Shown: positions 10,925-23,500 of the stretch, in pieces
Layout: each line of letters starts with the position of its first letter
Position numbering within the stretch: the first letter of the stretch is position 1
Assembly: GCA_000231825.2 (NCBI GenBank)
Contig: JH720350.1
Location: forward strand, 428,760 to 492,759
Length of the DNA: 64,000 nt
Source: Tetrahymena elliotti 4EA
Taxonomy: Eukaryota > Ciliophora > Oligohymenophorea > Hymenostomatida > Tetrahymenidae
Reading direction: 5' to 3'
Notes under the pieces: model-generated
The model's database searches: none
What the model saw: only the letters and a program-made list of their open reading frames with translations
Told to the model about the DNA's origin: nothing
Translations under genes and position numbers: made by a program

Positions 10925-12082
10925 AAAAAAATACTTCAATAATTATAAATTTATTGTTGTTATATAATTCATATAATGTTAATTTTTTATAAATTTAAAA
11001 AATCTATTTTAATTCACAAAAAATATTTAAAACAAGATAAAGATAATTTTTTATTTCATCATTCAACAAACATTTCTTTTGACTGATTTAAATATTTTTA
11101 TCAATTTTGGTTTTCTAATTTGAAGATAAATTTTTAAAACATAAAATTTTATTAACGAGTAAATTATATCTTTAATATAAAAAAATAAGCAATAGAAAAA
11201 AAATGGTCCAAAATAAAAGTTTAAATTAGATTTACTAAAACTATTTAAGCATCATAAAAAACATTTGATAATAGAAATTTAATTTATTTTTACGTTTAGT
11301 TAATATTTTTATTAAAAAATAACTGTTTTTTGGCCAAATTCAAATTTTAGAACAAACAAGTAAAAAAAATAGATTCAGTTTTAAAAAAGTGATTGATTAC
11401 ATTAAATAGTTTAAATTTGGATTAATTTAATAATAATAATTATTGCAAAAAAAATATTGGGTTATAGATTTCATTTATTTTTACACATAATAGCATTTTT
11501 ATAAAAAGACAGCTATTATTTCATTGTTTTTTGTTAAAATTATAAATAAAGAAGTAAAAAAAATTGATTAATTTTTAAAATTAAAAATAATTTCTAACTA
11601 AAATTTAAATTAGAATGACTAAAATTATTAAAATGATTTCATTAAAAATATTTGATATAGAAATTTAATTCACTTAATGAAGAAAGTGAATTGAATCTTT
11701 GTTTTGGGGCTTTATCAAATTTAAAAACAAATAAATAAAAATTTTAGTTAATTTCTTAAAATGAAAAAAAAAGATATTTCATATTTGATAGTCTAAATTA
11801 GAATTATTTAATTTATTAAAATGGATACAAACAAATATTCAATAATAGAAATATAATTCTTTTTACACTAAATTAACATTTTTGTTAAAATTTTTTATTT
11901 GAATACATAGTAGAATTAGTTAGCACTGATTGTAAAAATTAATGATAGGTAATAAATAGATTCAATAAATTGATAATGATATCAAATTTCTAGACAATAA
12001 ATTATATTGATTGCCAAATAAAGATATACTGATAATAAAAATATTTATTTTCATTCAAAAAATATTCAGTTTTTCAAAAGTT
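10925..12082. other. Intergenic region containing ~190-bp repeats
   Basis: Between the protease and the Tat-SF1-like gene. The core is the four-unit degenerate repeat listed separately. The remaining ~300 bases on the 5' side and ~180 before the next ATG are AT-rich with no recognised signal. Confidence 0.6.
11221..11900. repeat. Four degenerate ~190-bp tandem repeats
   Basis: A shared core (TTAAATTAGA..., then AAAATTATT, then ...TTTGATAATAGAAATTTAATT, then TTTTTACACTAAATTAACATTTTTATTAAAA with variations) starts at about 11221, 11411, 11605 and 11793, giving spacings of 190, 194 and 188. Copies have drifted considerably but keep order and spacing of the sub-blocks. The period is close to the nucleosome repeat length in Tetrahymena (about 200 bp), which may be coincidence. 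No coding potential is shared between units. Confidence 0.75.
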
Positions 12083-14039
12083 ATGGAAGAATTTATTTGG
12101 TACTATGCAGATAGTCAAGCTCTGCAAGAAAGAGTCCCAATAGGACCTGTTAGTATTAGAGATTTAGATGTTTTATATAGAACATCAGCAGTAAACTCTG
12201 CAACTTTTGTTTGGAAAGAAGGCATGTCTGAATGGGTTTAACTATTTAAAGTTTAAGAATTGAAGGAGGCTATTCTTGATGAACAATAAGATATTAAGGT
12301 TATATAAGAATTGTATGAAAAATAATAGTAGGACTTAGTTCTAGCTAACTAGAAAGGAAAAAAGTAGTAGAAAATACAAGATAAGCTCGATAAAAAGCAA
12401 GCTTAGATTGATTAAAAGCTACTAGAGGAGGCTCAATACAATTAATAGATGAATGGTGGCAAGGAAGAAAATTTGAATGAAGAATAGGTAAAACAAAATT
12501 TGGAATAATTATAGCAAATAGATGAAGATGATATTCTAGATGATGATGAAGAAGAAGAAAGAGAATATTTAAAGTTATTGCAAGAAAACCCAGAAGAAGC
12601 CATCTAAAGAATGGCTAATAATACTTTAAACAGCTATTTTTACTATTCTGAAGATGAGAAAAAATGGAATATTTGCAAAGAAGATGAAAATAATGAGAGA
12701 GTATGGATTTAGTAAGATGAAGAACCAAAAGAACAGATGGAGAAAATGAGAAATGAATTAGTTGAAAAGCTTAGGAAATAATTTATTAATGAAGAAAATA
12801 AAGATATTGACACATTAAAAAGTAATTTGAAGGATCAACTACAAATCTAAAATGATATCGAAGAAAATAATGCAGATCCTAAAGATAAAGAAATGATGAA
12901 AGGCATGACAGCTGAGTAAATTAAAAAAATTAAGCGTAACAAAAAGAAAGCCAAAAGGTAAGCTGAAAAAAAGAAATAGAAATGGTATTAAGCTAAAGTT
13001 AATACATACATATATGTAAAGGGACTGCCTCTCTCAATTACTGAAGAAAAATTGGATGAATTCTTTTCTAGAGCAGGAGTCATTAGAAAGGATCCATTCA
13101 CTAATAAGAAAAAGATTAAAATTTATCAGGTAATTTTTATTCTTAGCAAGACATATTAAAGAACTAATATTAAGCTAATAAACAAATCTGATGCTTTTAT
13201 TTAATTTAAAGATTTCTATTCCAAAATATATTTTTAAGATAATTAACCCTACTAATTGTTCTATATAATTTAAACACTGGTTTATTTGAATATTAATATT
13301 ATTTTTTTTGATAATAAATAAATTGAGTTTATTTCTAATTCACTTAAAAGATATTTAATAAGTTTTTATTTTGGATTAATAGGATGATTAAGGCCTCCCT
13401 AAAGGTGATGCAGTTATTAGCTTTTAAATGATGGAATCTGTGGAAATAGCAATTACTATGCTTGATGAGAGAGAAATTGAACCAGGTCATATTATTAAAG
13501 TCGAAAGAGCTAATTTTGAATAACATGGTTAAACTTACAAGAAAAGAGAAGGTGTTGTTGTCACTAAAGAAAAAGCTTTAGATAAGATTTAACTTGCATA
13601 AATGAAAGCTGCATAAAGATAGGCTCTTGGTTGGGAAGATGAAGACTAAATAGATACAGGACTTAAGATTGTGGTTTTGAAAAATGTCTTTACTCTCAAG
13701 GATATTGAAAAAGATGAAAATTTCTTAGAAGAATTAAGATAAGAGATAGCTAAGGAGATAGAATCATCATGTGGACCTATTTAAAGATTAAAAATATTTG
13801 AAGAGAATCCTGAAGGAGTTATTGAAATCAAATTTAAAAATTCTACTGATGCAAAAACTTGCATTTAGAAAATGGATGGCAGATACTTTGATGAGAGAGA
13901 GTTAGAATGCTTTTTCTGGGATGGTAAAACTGACTTCAAAAGATCCTCATAATAAATTGAAGATGATGAAAAAAGACTTGAAGAATTTGGTAAATGGATA
14001 GAAGGAGGAGATCATAAATCAGAAGATGATTCAAAATGA
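12083..14039 (+). CDS. Tat-SF1/CUS2-like splicing factor with two RRMs
   Basis: Two exons (12083-13129, 13383-14039) encode 567 residues. This family acts in the nucleus with the U2 snRNP (SF3B1 binding, U2 folding before prespliceosome assembly). Residues ~1-55 resemble a GYF_2-type module (EEFIWYYADSQ...TFVWKEGMSEWV). A long acidic, Gln-rich region follows. RRM1 begins TYIYVKGLPLSITEEKL (~residue 309) and continues across the splice junction into DDQGLPKGDAVISF, matching human Tat-SF1 KDNQGNLKGDG. A linker with LGWEDED leads to RRM2, a UHM-like domain (LKIVVLKNVFTLKDIE...CIQKMDGRYFDERELECFFWDG), whose RYF resembles the R-W-F signature of UHMs. The 253-nt intron is phase 0. The ATG chosen is the first in frame. 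The C-terminus is short and acidic. Confidence 0.9.
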
Positions 14040-15787
14040 ATTATTTGATTTAAAATAAATATTTAGTTTTAATTTTTTAGCATTCAATTTCATATTCAGA
14101 AGATTCATTTATTTTAATAATTCTATCATTCAAAGATATTTCTCAAAAAAAATAAAACCTAAACAGACAAATATTATCATGCTTTTAAGAATAAAAAATT
14201 CAAATCTATTTATAATATAAAATAAATTTTTTTTTTTTTCATTAATTCAATTTGTACAATAAATTTCAAACTTTTGTATTCTATTTATTGTAATATTTAC
14301 GAATAGGAGCTAGCACATTATTTGTAAAATTAATGGAAATATTCCCAATTTGTTAAATGGTGGTAATAATAAAATTTAGTTCTTTAATTATTTACTATTT
14401 CACATTATACTAACTTAGGTAAATTCGAGTTAGATAAGAAAGTATTGAAATAGTGTAAACAAATTGGACTATCACTAAGGCTGTTACAAAAATTAATTAT
14501 TTCCTTAATATTTTTGACATTATTGTTTAAAATTATTAATGTAATAAAATTTGAAAGAAATATTTATGAGTTATTTCACAATAAAAAAATTAGTTTGTTT
14601 TAATTTCTAGAAAAACTAATGAAAAATAAAATAGTAAACTCATTTAATTTAAAAAATCTACAGACATTCTTAGAATTCATCAAGAAAATGAAGAATAAAA
14701 AAAGAAGATTTCGAAATAGAAAATAACCTATTAGTCAGGCTAAAAGAGTTTGAAGATATTATTAATCAATACACTATTTAGTTACTTTTTAATTTTCATG
14801 CCTAAAAAATTAATTAAATTTGTTTAAATTGTTATTCATGCTTAGACATCGTCATTTGATTTATATATTTAGATAAAACTCTTTTAGAACATCCATAAAA
14901 AAGGCATAAATTTACAATCTCCCAAGTAAAATAAATAAAAGATAAAAATCATAAAACTGTAAGCATTTTCCATAAATTAATAAAATCTAATTTAATTTAA
15001 TTAAAATTAGCCTAAAATATTTTTTTCATAAATCAGATGAGTTTTTTTGGGTTGAATAATGACTAATTATTTTTAAAGATTTTAAAATTGTGATTTTTAC
15101 TTTTAATATAAGCGATAATTCTTTCTTTCTATTTTTTTTCTCTTAAAAATTGAAAGATATTAATTAATAAATGAGTTAAAGAGGGGGAAAATGAGGAGTG
15201 ATTGATAAATATTCTACCAGTTGAAACCCTGCGAAGGCAAGATAGTACTTAGAAAATTTTTTATTTTTAGTAGTATTGTGAATAAATAAGATTGAATAAA
15301 TTATTTTGTCAAAATAAAAAGAATTCTTTGTAACATATGCCAAACCAAGAGAAGGAGCTCAGGGATAGGACATAACTTTCAATTTAATATGATAAACTCA
15401 TGAAATGCTTTTTTAAATTCAGTATTTTAATAAATTGATTCATTCATTTATGAAGATCATGATTTTATTTTTAATACTGATTTACAGTATTTCCTTTTTT
15501 AAAGCACTTGTTGTTTGGACTAAAACAATTGCTATTAAAAAATATATAAAAAACAAGCTCAAAAAGATAATATTATTGGCAAGAATTAAAAGAAAAAAAA
15601 TTAGTAAATAATTAATTAATAAAACGAAACCCAGATTATATAATTTAAAGCTTGATATTAACAAAGAAACAAATATTGGAGAGCTTAGACTATTTATAAT
15701 AAATATTCAAAAACTCAATAGCTTAATAGTTAAAATAGGAGAAGAAGCCATTCATTTATCAACCATAGCGATTAACACAATCTACAA
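14040..15787. other. Intergenic region with two GC-elevated islands
   Basis: From 14180 to 15030 several long frames are open at once because TGA is rare; none has a convincing composition and no family is recognised. Two islands of higher GC occur at ~15176-15252 and ~15337-15390. The first ends in a T6 run. The second can be read as a 33-residue frame (15337-15438, starting MPNQEKELRDR). See findings. The minus-strand frame at 15482-15664 has no support. Confidence 0.4.
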
Positions 15788-18700
15788 ATGGAGGAGACAA
15801 CTTAAAGTAACTATAAAATCGGTGTTATTTATAAGAGAAGCAAAATTTTAAAAAGCTGGAACAAAAGATCTATCGTGCTTAACTATATTAAAGGTACTTT
15901 AAGCTTACGTAAAAGCAAAGCAGCAAAAGAAAAAGTCATCTTGCTTGAAAATTATGAAGTTACATGGGTTGGTAAGCCTAAGAAATCAAAGGTTTTCTAC
16001 TTCAATTTGAAAGCAGTCAAAGACATTAGCAGCTAAAAGTATAAACGTATTATCATAGGTGATGTTGATGAGCAAAATGCACGTATGTGGAAGGAAGAAG
16101 TAGAAAAAATTATAGATAAAAATTATATAGTTCAGGCTGTTGGAGGTTTAACTCCCTATTAGGTTTCTTAAAAGTAGAAAGAGCTATCTCTTATAAATAA
16201 TGGAGATCAGAAAAAGAACTAAGTTTTTCAAACCAATAATGGTATGCTTGGAGTTCCTTCTAATTCTAATTTTAATAACAATCGTTAAGGAGCTAATCAA
16301 CCTCAATAAAAAAATGAAATAACAAATGGCTTTAATGGAAATAATATAGTTAATTTAAATGGTAAGAAAAATGGAAATTCTAGATAGGTAGTAAATATCA
16401 ACAAAGAAGAAGACTATGATGAGTTGATAAAGTAGTTTGAAAGCTGCTGCTAATATGGAGAAAATAGTGCTGATGAATATGATGAGAGAAAACCTAATGA
16501 AAGAGGTCTCTTCATACCTAATTTCAACGTTATTTATAACATATAGTTCATGCCAGATACTATCTAAGATAATATAGGTCTTGAAGCTATTTACGAGAAT
16601 GCCCCGGAATCAATTAAGGAAGAAGTTTAGTTAGCCTTAGAAGGTTACCTCAAAAAACGTAAACACTTTTTGGAAGCACTTTACTCAAAGGTAACTTATG
16701 AGTAAATTGAAAAGAATTTGTATAAGAATGAAGACAACATTGTGTTGGTGTAAGAAGTCCCTGAAATGAAGCCATTAGAAGTTTATGAGGTAACAATTAT
16801 ATTTCCTTTGTTTTCACTTTCACATTTTTATAACTCTGCTAAAAAAGACATTGTTCTAAGCTGATATTAATTTTTATTACAAAAAAATCAAGCTATCAAT
16901 CAAGCAGGTGAATTAAAATTCTTAAATATTTAAAAATTAGCAAAAATAATAAATAAGCATGAATACTCCAATATTCAACTAAGCACTCTAAATGTCAGTT
17001 TTAAGACATAAAGTGTAAAATGTTACAATATTTAGTTTACTGCTTGTATCAAGATTGAAAATGTATTTTTACAACAATAAACACACTACTAATCCAAGGA
17101 GATAAATTTTCCAATCTCATCTAATAAATAAGACTCTAAAGAAAAAATTTAATTAATTACTGAAATCGATTACTTTATTTCTTCTCCCCCCTTAATTTAT
17201 TTTTTAGTAACCTACAAATTTTAATAATATTATTAAAAAGTGGCCAGTTCCTCTACGAATCTTATCTTTATAATATTTTACTTACACTTTCTTAGAATTT
17301 TATTTACAATTAAATTTTATTTAATTTAGAGCCAATAAATTATTCACCAAACAATAATTTATTCCAAAAGAGTTCATTCATTCATTTCTTTATTTATTCT
17401 ATTTAATTTAATACTGTTTCTTAAAATAATAGGAAATATAAACCCCTTCAACTAATGATCACTGGAACTCAGTGATAAGTGGATATCAACTACAACCAGC
17501 AGGCTAAAATAATAGTGAAAAAAAAAATTTGAGTTTGATTTCTTTTAATTTCAAGTTTGATAAGGGAGATAATAAAATAGTAGACAAATATATTGTTTCT
17601 TACAGATATTCCATTTAATTTGCTAATGCATATTTTATTTGGGAATTCTTGTACTTAAACAAATAAGTAGATAAAAGCATCGAGTCTGAGCTTAAAAATA
17701 AGATGCAAAATTTATTTATCATTTTCCCTGATCTATAAAAGAACAACTCTACTATGTTGATTGTAAGATCTAAATTTAACTTTGAAAATGAAGATGCAAA
17801 ATAGACAGAATATAATATATTGAGATTCTTGAAAGGATTCGAAAATATTAATAAGTGTCTAATGCCATTAAGCATAGCATAAGATATCATAGTTGAATGT
17901 AATGCAGAGCAAGAAGGTATTTTTAGTTTAATTTATTATAAAAATATTATTGGAAGAGATTGATTTATTAATTAATTAATTAATTTTAAATAAAGATGGT
18001 GAAGATACAGACGAAGTTGACTCTTAAGTATTTATTAGTATCAGAATTGATAGGTGAATATTTTTATTATGATATCTTTAGACAAGTATTAAATAAATTT
18101 AATTTAATTTATAAATAGACCTGTAACAACTGGAAACGCAGAAGATGAATATACTGACTAATAAGTTGAACAGTTACTGTAAAAAATCAAGGATAAATCA
18201 TATATTAACGATTGCATTAAAGCTAAGCATGAAATGAGAATAGTTTCAGGTATGATTTTTCTTAGTTTTTGTGGAATAAATGTTAAAATAAGTTAATGAA
18301 TTATATGAATAGGTATTTATTAAGTAGTTAAAAGCTCTAAAGAAAAAGGTCATTATTGCTGGAAGCATGATTATAGAAGAGATGAAAAGAAAGGTGGACT
18401 TACTTATCATAATGAAAAGCTCATGAAAGAACAAAAAGCTGTCATTGTTATGATGATCAAAAGAATTGGTTCAAATATTTTAAATGGTAGAGGTATTATG
18501 AATATATCTATGCCCGTTTAAGTATTTGACTCAAAATCTATGATTTAAAGATTAGCTAAGGGATTTGGACATGCTCCAAACTTCCTTGAAAAGGGTGGAT
18601 TGGTTAATAGCACTATTGAATAGATTAAATATACAGCTTCTTTCTTATTATCTTCATTTATCATGGGTTTTAATTAAGGTATTATTCATTCATTTATTTT

Positions 18701-19597
18701 ACTTTAGGTTAATAAAGACTTACTTATTCATTTTAATTTTAAAAGAAAAACCATTTAACCCTATTATTGGAGAAACAGTTCAAGCTAGATTAAATGGATG
18801 TCCTATTTATTTCGAGCAAACTGCTCATCACCCTCCAATTTCTAACTATTATCTTTATGGAAGAGGCTATGATCTATATGGGTGCCATATCCCTATGGTA
18901 ATATTTATTATAAATTATTTATGTAGCTAAAAAATATATTTTTTTTTATTTATAGGTAAATATGGGTGCTAATTCATTGACTGGTGTACTTGCTGGTAAT
19001 CCAACAGTTTACTTTAAGAATACTTAAAATAAAGTGTATGCAATCTGGAATAGCTTTAATTTGTTCAATACAGCCATAGGATAGAGATCACTCAACTGCT
19101 TTGGTAGAGCTTATGTTTGGGAACCTAAAAGTCATTTAGTTTTAGAGTTGATATATAATCCTAATGGAACATCAGGACTTAGCTCTCTCTTCTCAAAGAA
19201 GTCAGTGATAGATGAAGTTTCTGGAGCTATTTACAAAGTTAAACCTCATGTAATCAAAATGCTCTAGGAAGCTCACAAACCTCTTGCTAAGAAGAACGAT
19301 TTGGCTTTAGATTTAAATAATGATGTTTTGCAACTTATTTCAAAAGCAGAAGGATTGTGGTGTAGACATCTAGAATTTGATGGTATCCGTTATTGGGATG
19401 ATACAAAAGATTTCCCCTACATGTGTGAATACGAAATGAATCCACTTCCTTCCGATTCAAGATATAGGTACGATTTGCTTTACTTCCAAAAAAATGATAA
19501 AAAGAAATCATAAGACGTTAAAGAGGAAATGGAAGAAGCATAAAGATATGATTAAAAGATTCGTGATTTAGGTAAAAAGAATAGAAAAAAATAATGA
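15788..19597 (+). CDS. Oxysterol-binding protein (OSBP/ORP) with N-terminal PH domain
   Basis: Seven exons, with introns at 16790-17432, 17917-17995, 18054-18118, 18250-18312, 18679-18745 and 18898-18955, give ~944 residues. ORPs exchange sterols and phosphoinositides at membrane contact sites. The PH domain occupies ~5-95 (IGVIYKRSKILKSWNKRSIV...WKEEVEKII). An Asn/Gln-rich linker follows, then an acidic helical region. The C-terminal lipid-transfer domain has the lid and core motifs KPFNPIIGET and the family fingerprint as FEQTAHHPPIS (canonical EQVSHHPP), followed by WNSFNLFNTAIGQRS. No FFAT motif (EFFDA-like) is obvious and no transmembrane segment is seen. The start at 15788 (MEETTQSNYKIG) is in frame with the PH domain; a longer open frame upstream is in another phase. 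The first intron is unusually long (643 nt). Confidence 0.92.
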
Positions 19598-20559
19598 GAA
19601 AAAAAACTGTCAGGAGAATGCAGTAAGTTAATAAGTTCATTAACTATGATTTTGTTGAATAGAAATATAAAATATTACTACTTATCTCTCCATGAAACTC
19701 ATAAATAAACCAATCAATCAACACATAAATGAATCAAAAAATAAATAAAATCCTTAGGTTTTTTATATATAAATAATATAAGATAAATATTAATAATATT
19801 AAATTAAATCTTATGAATTATTTCTTCTTATTTATCAAGTAATAACTTAAATTAACAATAGGTATAATAATAAATCTTGAATAATATCTCAAATAGTCTT
19901 AAGGAAAGAAGCATTCTATATTTTATTTATCTTATATATACAAATAATACTGATTAGTGTTAATTTTAATAATAGATTTATAAATCACATAGTTTTTTTT
20001 TGCATGACTAACAACTTTAGCTTTAATCCTTACCCAAATTTAAGAAATTAATAAATTCATAATAAAATAATTCAATAAATCCAATATTTGGCTTCTCTTT
20101 TAAATAAATAAAAATTAATCATTATTTTTTAATTAATAAAACAAAAGCAACAAATACTACATTTACAAAATTTCTAATATGAATTATTTTGAGTTTAAAA
20201 TAATCAAAAAAACATGGTATTTGTTTTAGTATGATTTGCATTGTCCAAAATAACAAAGAAACTATTTTATCTTAACTTAGAAATATTAACTTTATTGTAA
20301 ATTGTTGTCAAATTTTTGAAAAATTTGTAATTAATTTTAAACAATAAGTGATATTAAATTCTTGATATTCTATTCCAGACAAAAGAAAAATTTATTATTC
20401 TAAAATGATTTATTATTAATTAATTGATCAATAAAAAAATATTTTAGTTAAATTATATAATATCAATACTTAATACTGAAATATCTTCACAATATAATTT
20501 TTTAATTTAAATTAATTACAAAACAATGCAAATATTAAAATTCAATTTATACGATAACA
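19598..20559. other. AT-rich intergenic region between convergent genes
   Basis: Lies between the 3' ends of the OSBP gene (plus) and the WDR60-like gene (minus). Long A/T runs only; no RNA gene, repeat or frame of note. Confidence 0.6.
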
Positions 20560-23500
20560 TCAAATAATAATTTCATCTTCTCCTCCAAAGTCAAAATCGT
20601 GATAATAAGTTGGTACAATAAGCTCCAATTTCTTCATATCATCATATATTTTTTTAGGATTCTTTTCAACTTAATCATCATAACTAAAATAAAAATATTT
20701 TTATAAATGTTTGATTGATTGTTAAATAATTAATTTTACTTCCATTTAAATGAGCTAATATAATTTTATTCATTCTAAATAAAAACTTCAACTCCATTCA
20801 TATCAGGTATATTTTATACAGAAACAGCTTTCTTTTGAGAAATATCAATTTTAGAAATCAATGAAGAAGTGCTGATAGGAGTCTAATTTAAGATTAAATA
20901 AATATTTAATTTTAAAAAGAAAAAACTTTAATAATCTTACTGATTAATTTATTGATAAGTCAAACAGGAAAATATTTCCAGTAGCATCACTCGCAATTAA
21001 GCGATTTATATCATAATATTTTTTATTAGTTGACTTATTTGTCTATTAATTCACAAATATCTTAGTTATTCTTTATCTTGTAAAGTTTGTGAATGAAAGC
21101 AAAGGATCTTTGAAATTCTTAGAATACACCCTACATTTTTTAAAAATAAAAAATTTAAATTATTTAAATCTTATTCGAAATCATAATATAACTTTTAGCT
21201 TCTTTTAAAAACTTTTACAAATTTATTTATTTCTTTGAATTCTTATCTAATAAAATTGTTAAATTTGGTTTTTATTTTGAGCTTGAAGTTATTGAAAATA
21301 TTTAAGGGAATAATTTGAGAAAAACTTTATTTAAATTTTACTTGATTGAGCCATCAGAATAACCAGCAACAAGTAATTCTGTTTCATTTGAAACAAACAA
21401 GCAAGTTGGGAATGAAGTTGTTCTATGTTCTCCGAAAACTCTTGGGTGTTTTATTTTGTTTGTGCAGAATTTGTCTGCTTTTATAATACCTAAAGAGGAG
21501 CAAATGTACAAACTATTATATAAAAGTTACTTTAAATTTAAAGTTAAGAATGTTAAAAATATTAATTACTTATTTTCCTCAGAATCTAACTGAATGTCAT
21601 AGCATATTGAGTCTGGATTCATAAATATTTACTGACTTAAATTAATAAAGCCTTAACTCATAACCTATTTAATATTAAAATTTATTGTAAATTAATTATT
21701 CAAAACAAAAAATAACCTACCTTAATTTTGGTGTATTTACCAAATTCTATGTAATTCCTTTCAGCTTCTTACTACTAGAGTTCTAAAAGATTCCATACAA
21801 TAACTTTACCAAATTCTTCTAGAGAGAAGAATTCTAGACTTTGGTTATTTCTAGTGTTAACTAAAACTTTAACAACTGAACTTGAGTGTTAAACTGACTC
21901 AGTTTCATTTAAGAATAAATTTGCATTTTATACTAGATATTCAGTTGTAAAACTGGGAAAACGGAAAGCTAAACTAGCCTCAAAAATATCTTCATCATTT
22001 GCAAGGGATTTTGAGGAAGTCGGGGCAGAGTTTATTGCTTCGTTGTTTTCTATTCCTTCTTTTATAGCATCGATATATTTATTTGAAATTTTTAAATGAG
22101 AAAACTCTGTTTCTCTAAGATCCCATAAATTCAAGGAGCCTTCTTTTGTACCAGCAATAAGTATATTGTTAGAATGAGCAAGGCAAGATACTTAACTTTG
22201 AGTTATACAGTATTTTACTACGCGGAAATTTGTATACTTAATTATTAAACTGAGACGGAACCACTCATTTCCTTCTTAACTTATATCATAGCATATATAT
22301 GTATCTTTTACATCATTAAGGGTTGTTCTCACCCCAAGTATTTTAAAACGTTCTGAAATAAATTTGGGTATTGGGTATCTCCTAATATCTTCAGAAAGGA
22401 AATTATCATTATTATTTTAATTATTGTTTTTTTCTGAATTCAAAATTTCTTCAAAGACTGGATAAATGTTATTCATGAACCTATTTTTTTAAATCATAAA
22501 AATATATAAACAACTGCTTTAAAAATTAAATGTTTCTTATACTCTATCAGTTTTGTAGCATCATCAAGATTCTTAGTTACATTAATTGGTTCAGGGTCTG
22601 TTTATGTTGATATAGGCTCACTAACTTATTTAGCTACAACAACATTTGTTTTTAAAAATGTTCTTGTTTAGTCTTCAGGGAATTGATTGCCAAATTCATT
22701 TTGCTAACTAAAAAAGAAAAAAAGAAGGTAATTAAAAATATAGAACTAATGTTATTTTATTTACAATAGATCAGCTTATATTTCTTAAGTAAGTCTGTTA
22801 TCATCACTTTAATCAGCTGAATTCTTTAATGTACCGGCTTTTATCTTATTTATGTATATTTCATAGTCAGCTAATTTTAAATAAAATCAGATTGGATTTT
22901 GTTTCAAAAAAGTTACTTGTTGGTTAGAGCTCAAAGAGAGTCTCAAATGTATCTAATTCAAGCTAAACTAATTATCTTAAATTATTAACTCTTTCTTGTT
23001 AAGCCTCAATTCTAGCCAACGATGTTTTTTTATCATTTATCTTTAAATTAACTTTTACTTCATCTCCTTCAATATATTCACCTTTAGGGTCATATTAAGG
23101 CTGAAGCTTTACCTCTTTTTAATTGAAATTGTTATAAATAGCACGATCCTCTTCCTGATAATTATTTTAAGAATAGGCAAAATCTTATTATTTCTAATTA
23201 TATTATTAGTCTTACACAAAAACCTATTACTATCCCTATTCATTTTGTTACTATTATTTTTTATTTTAGTATTCAATCTGCTCATATTACTATTATATAC
23301 CACCTTTTTTATTTCCAATAACTAAATTTCTAGTTTCTATTTAGATTTATTATGGTTGCTAAGGCTATGGCTATGGTTAAGTTTATTCTTCACGATATTT
23401 TTCTTTCAAAACAGGTTTTCCCTTTCCTTTAGCTTAGGAAACTTGAGGCTACTAAGGAACTTAATCAAAATTTTATTGATAGCTGTCTAATTAATTATTC

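Noticed and set aside
14180..15031. Long open frames in the gap after the Tat-SF1-like gene
   Set aside because: Three frames are open over the same DNA because TGA is rare in it. None shows a domain, consistent charge pattern or convincing start.
15482..15664. Hydrophobic 60-codon minus-strand frame
   Set aside because: Leu/Ile/Phe-only composition from A/T runs; its complement lies in the OSBP upstream region.
17615..18434. Minus-strand frames under the OSBP gene
   Set aside because: They are antisense to OSBP exons, with no family match and AT-driven hydrophobic composition.
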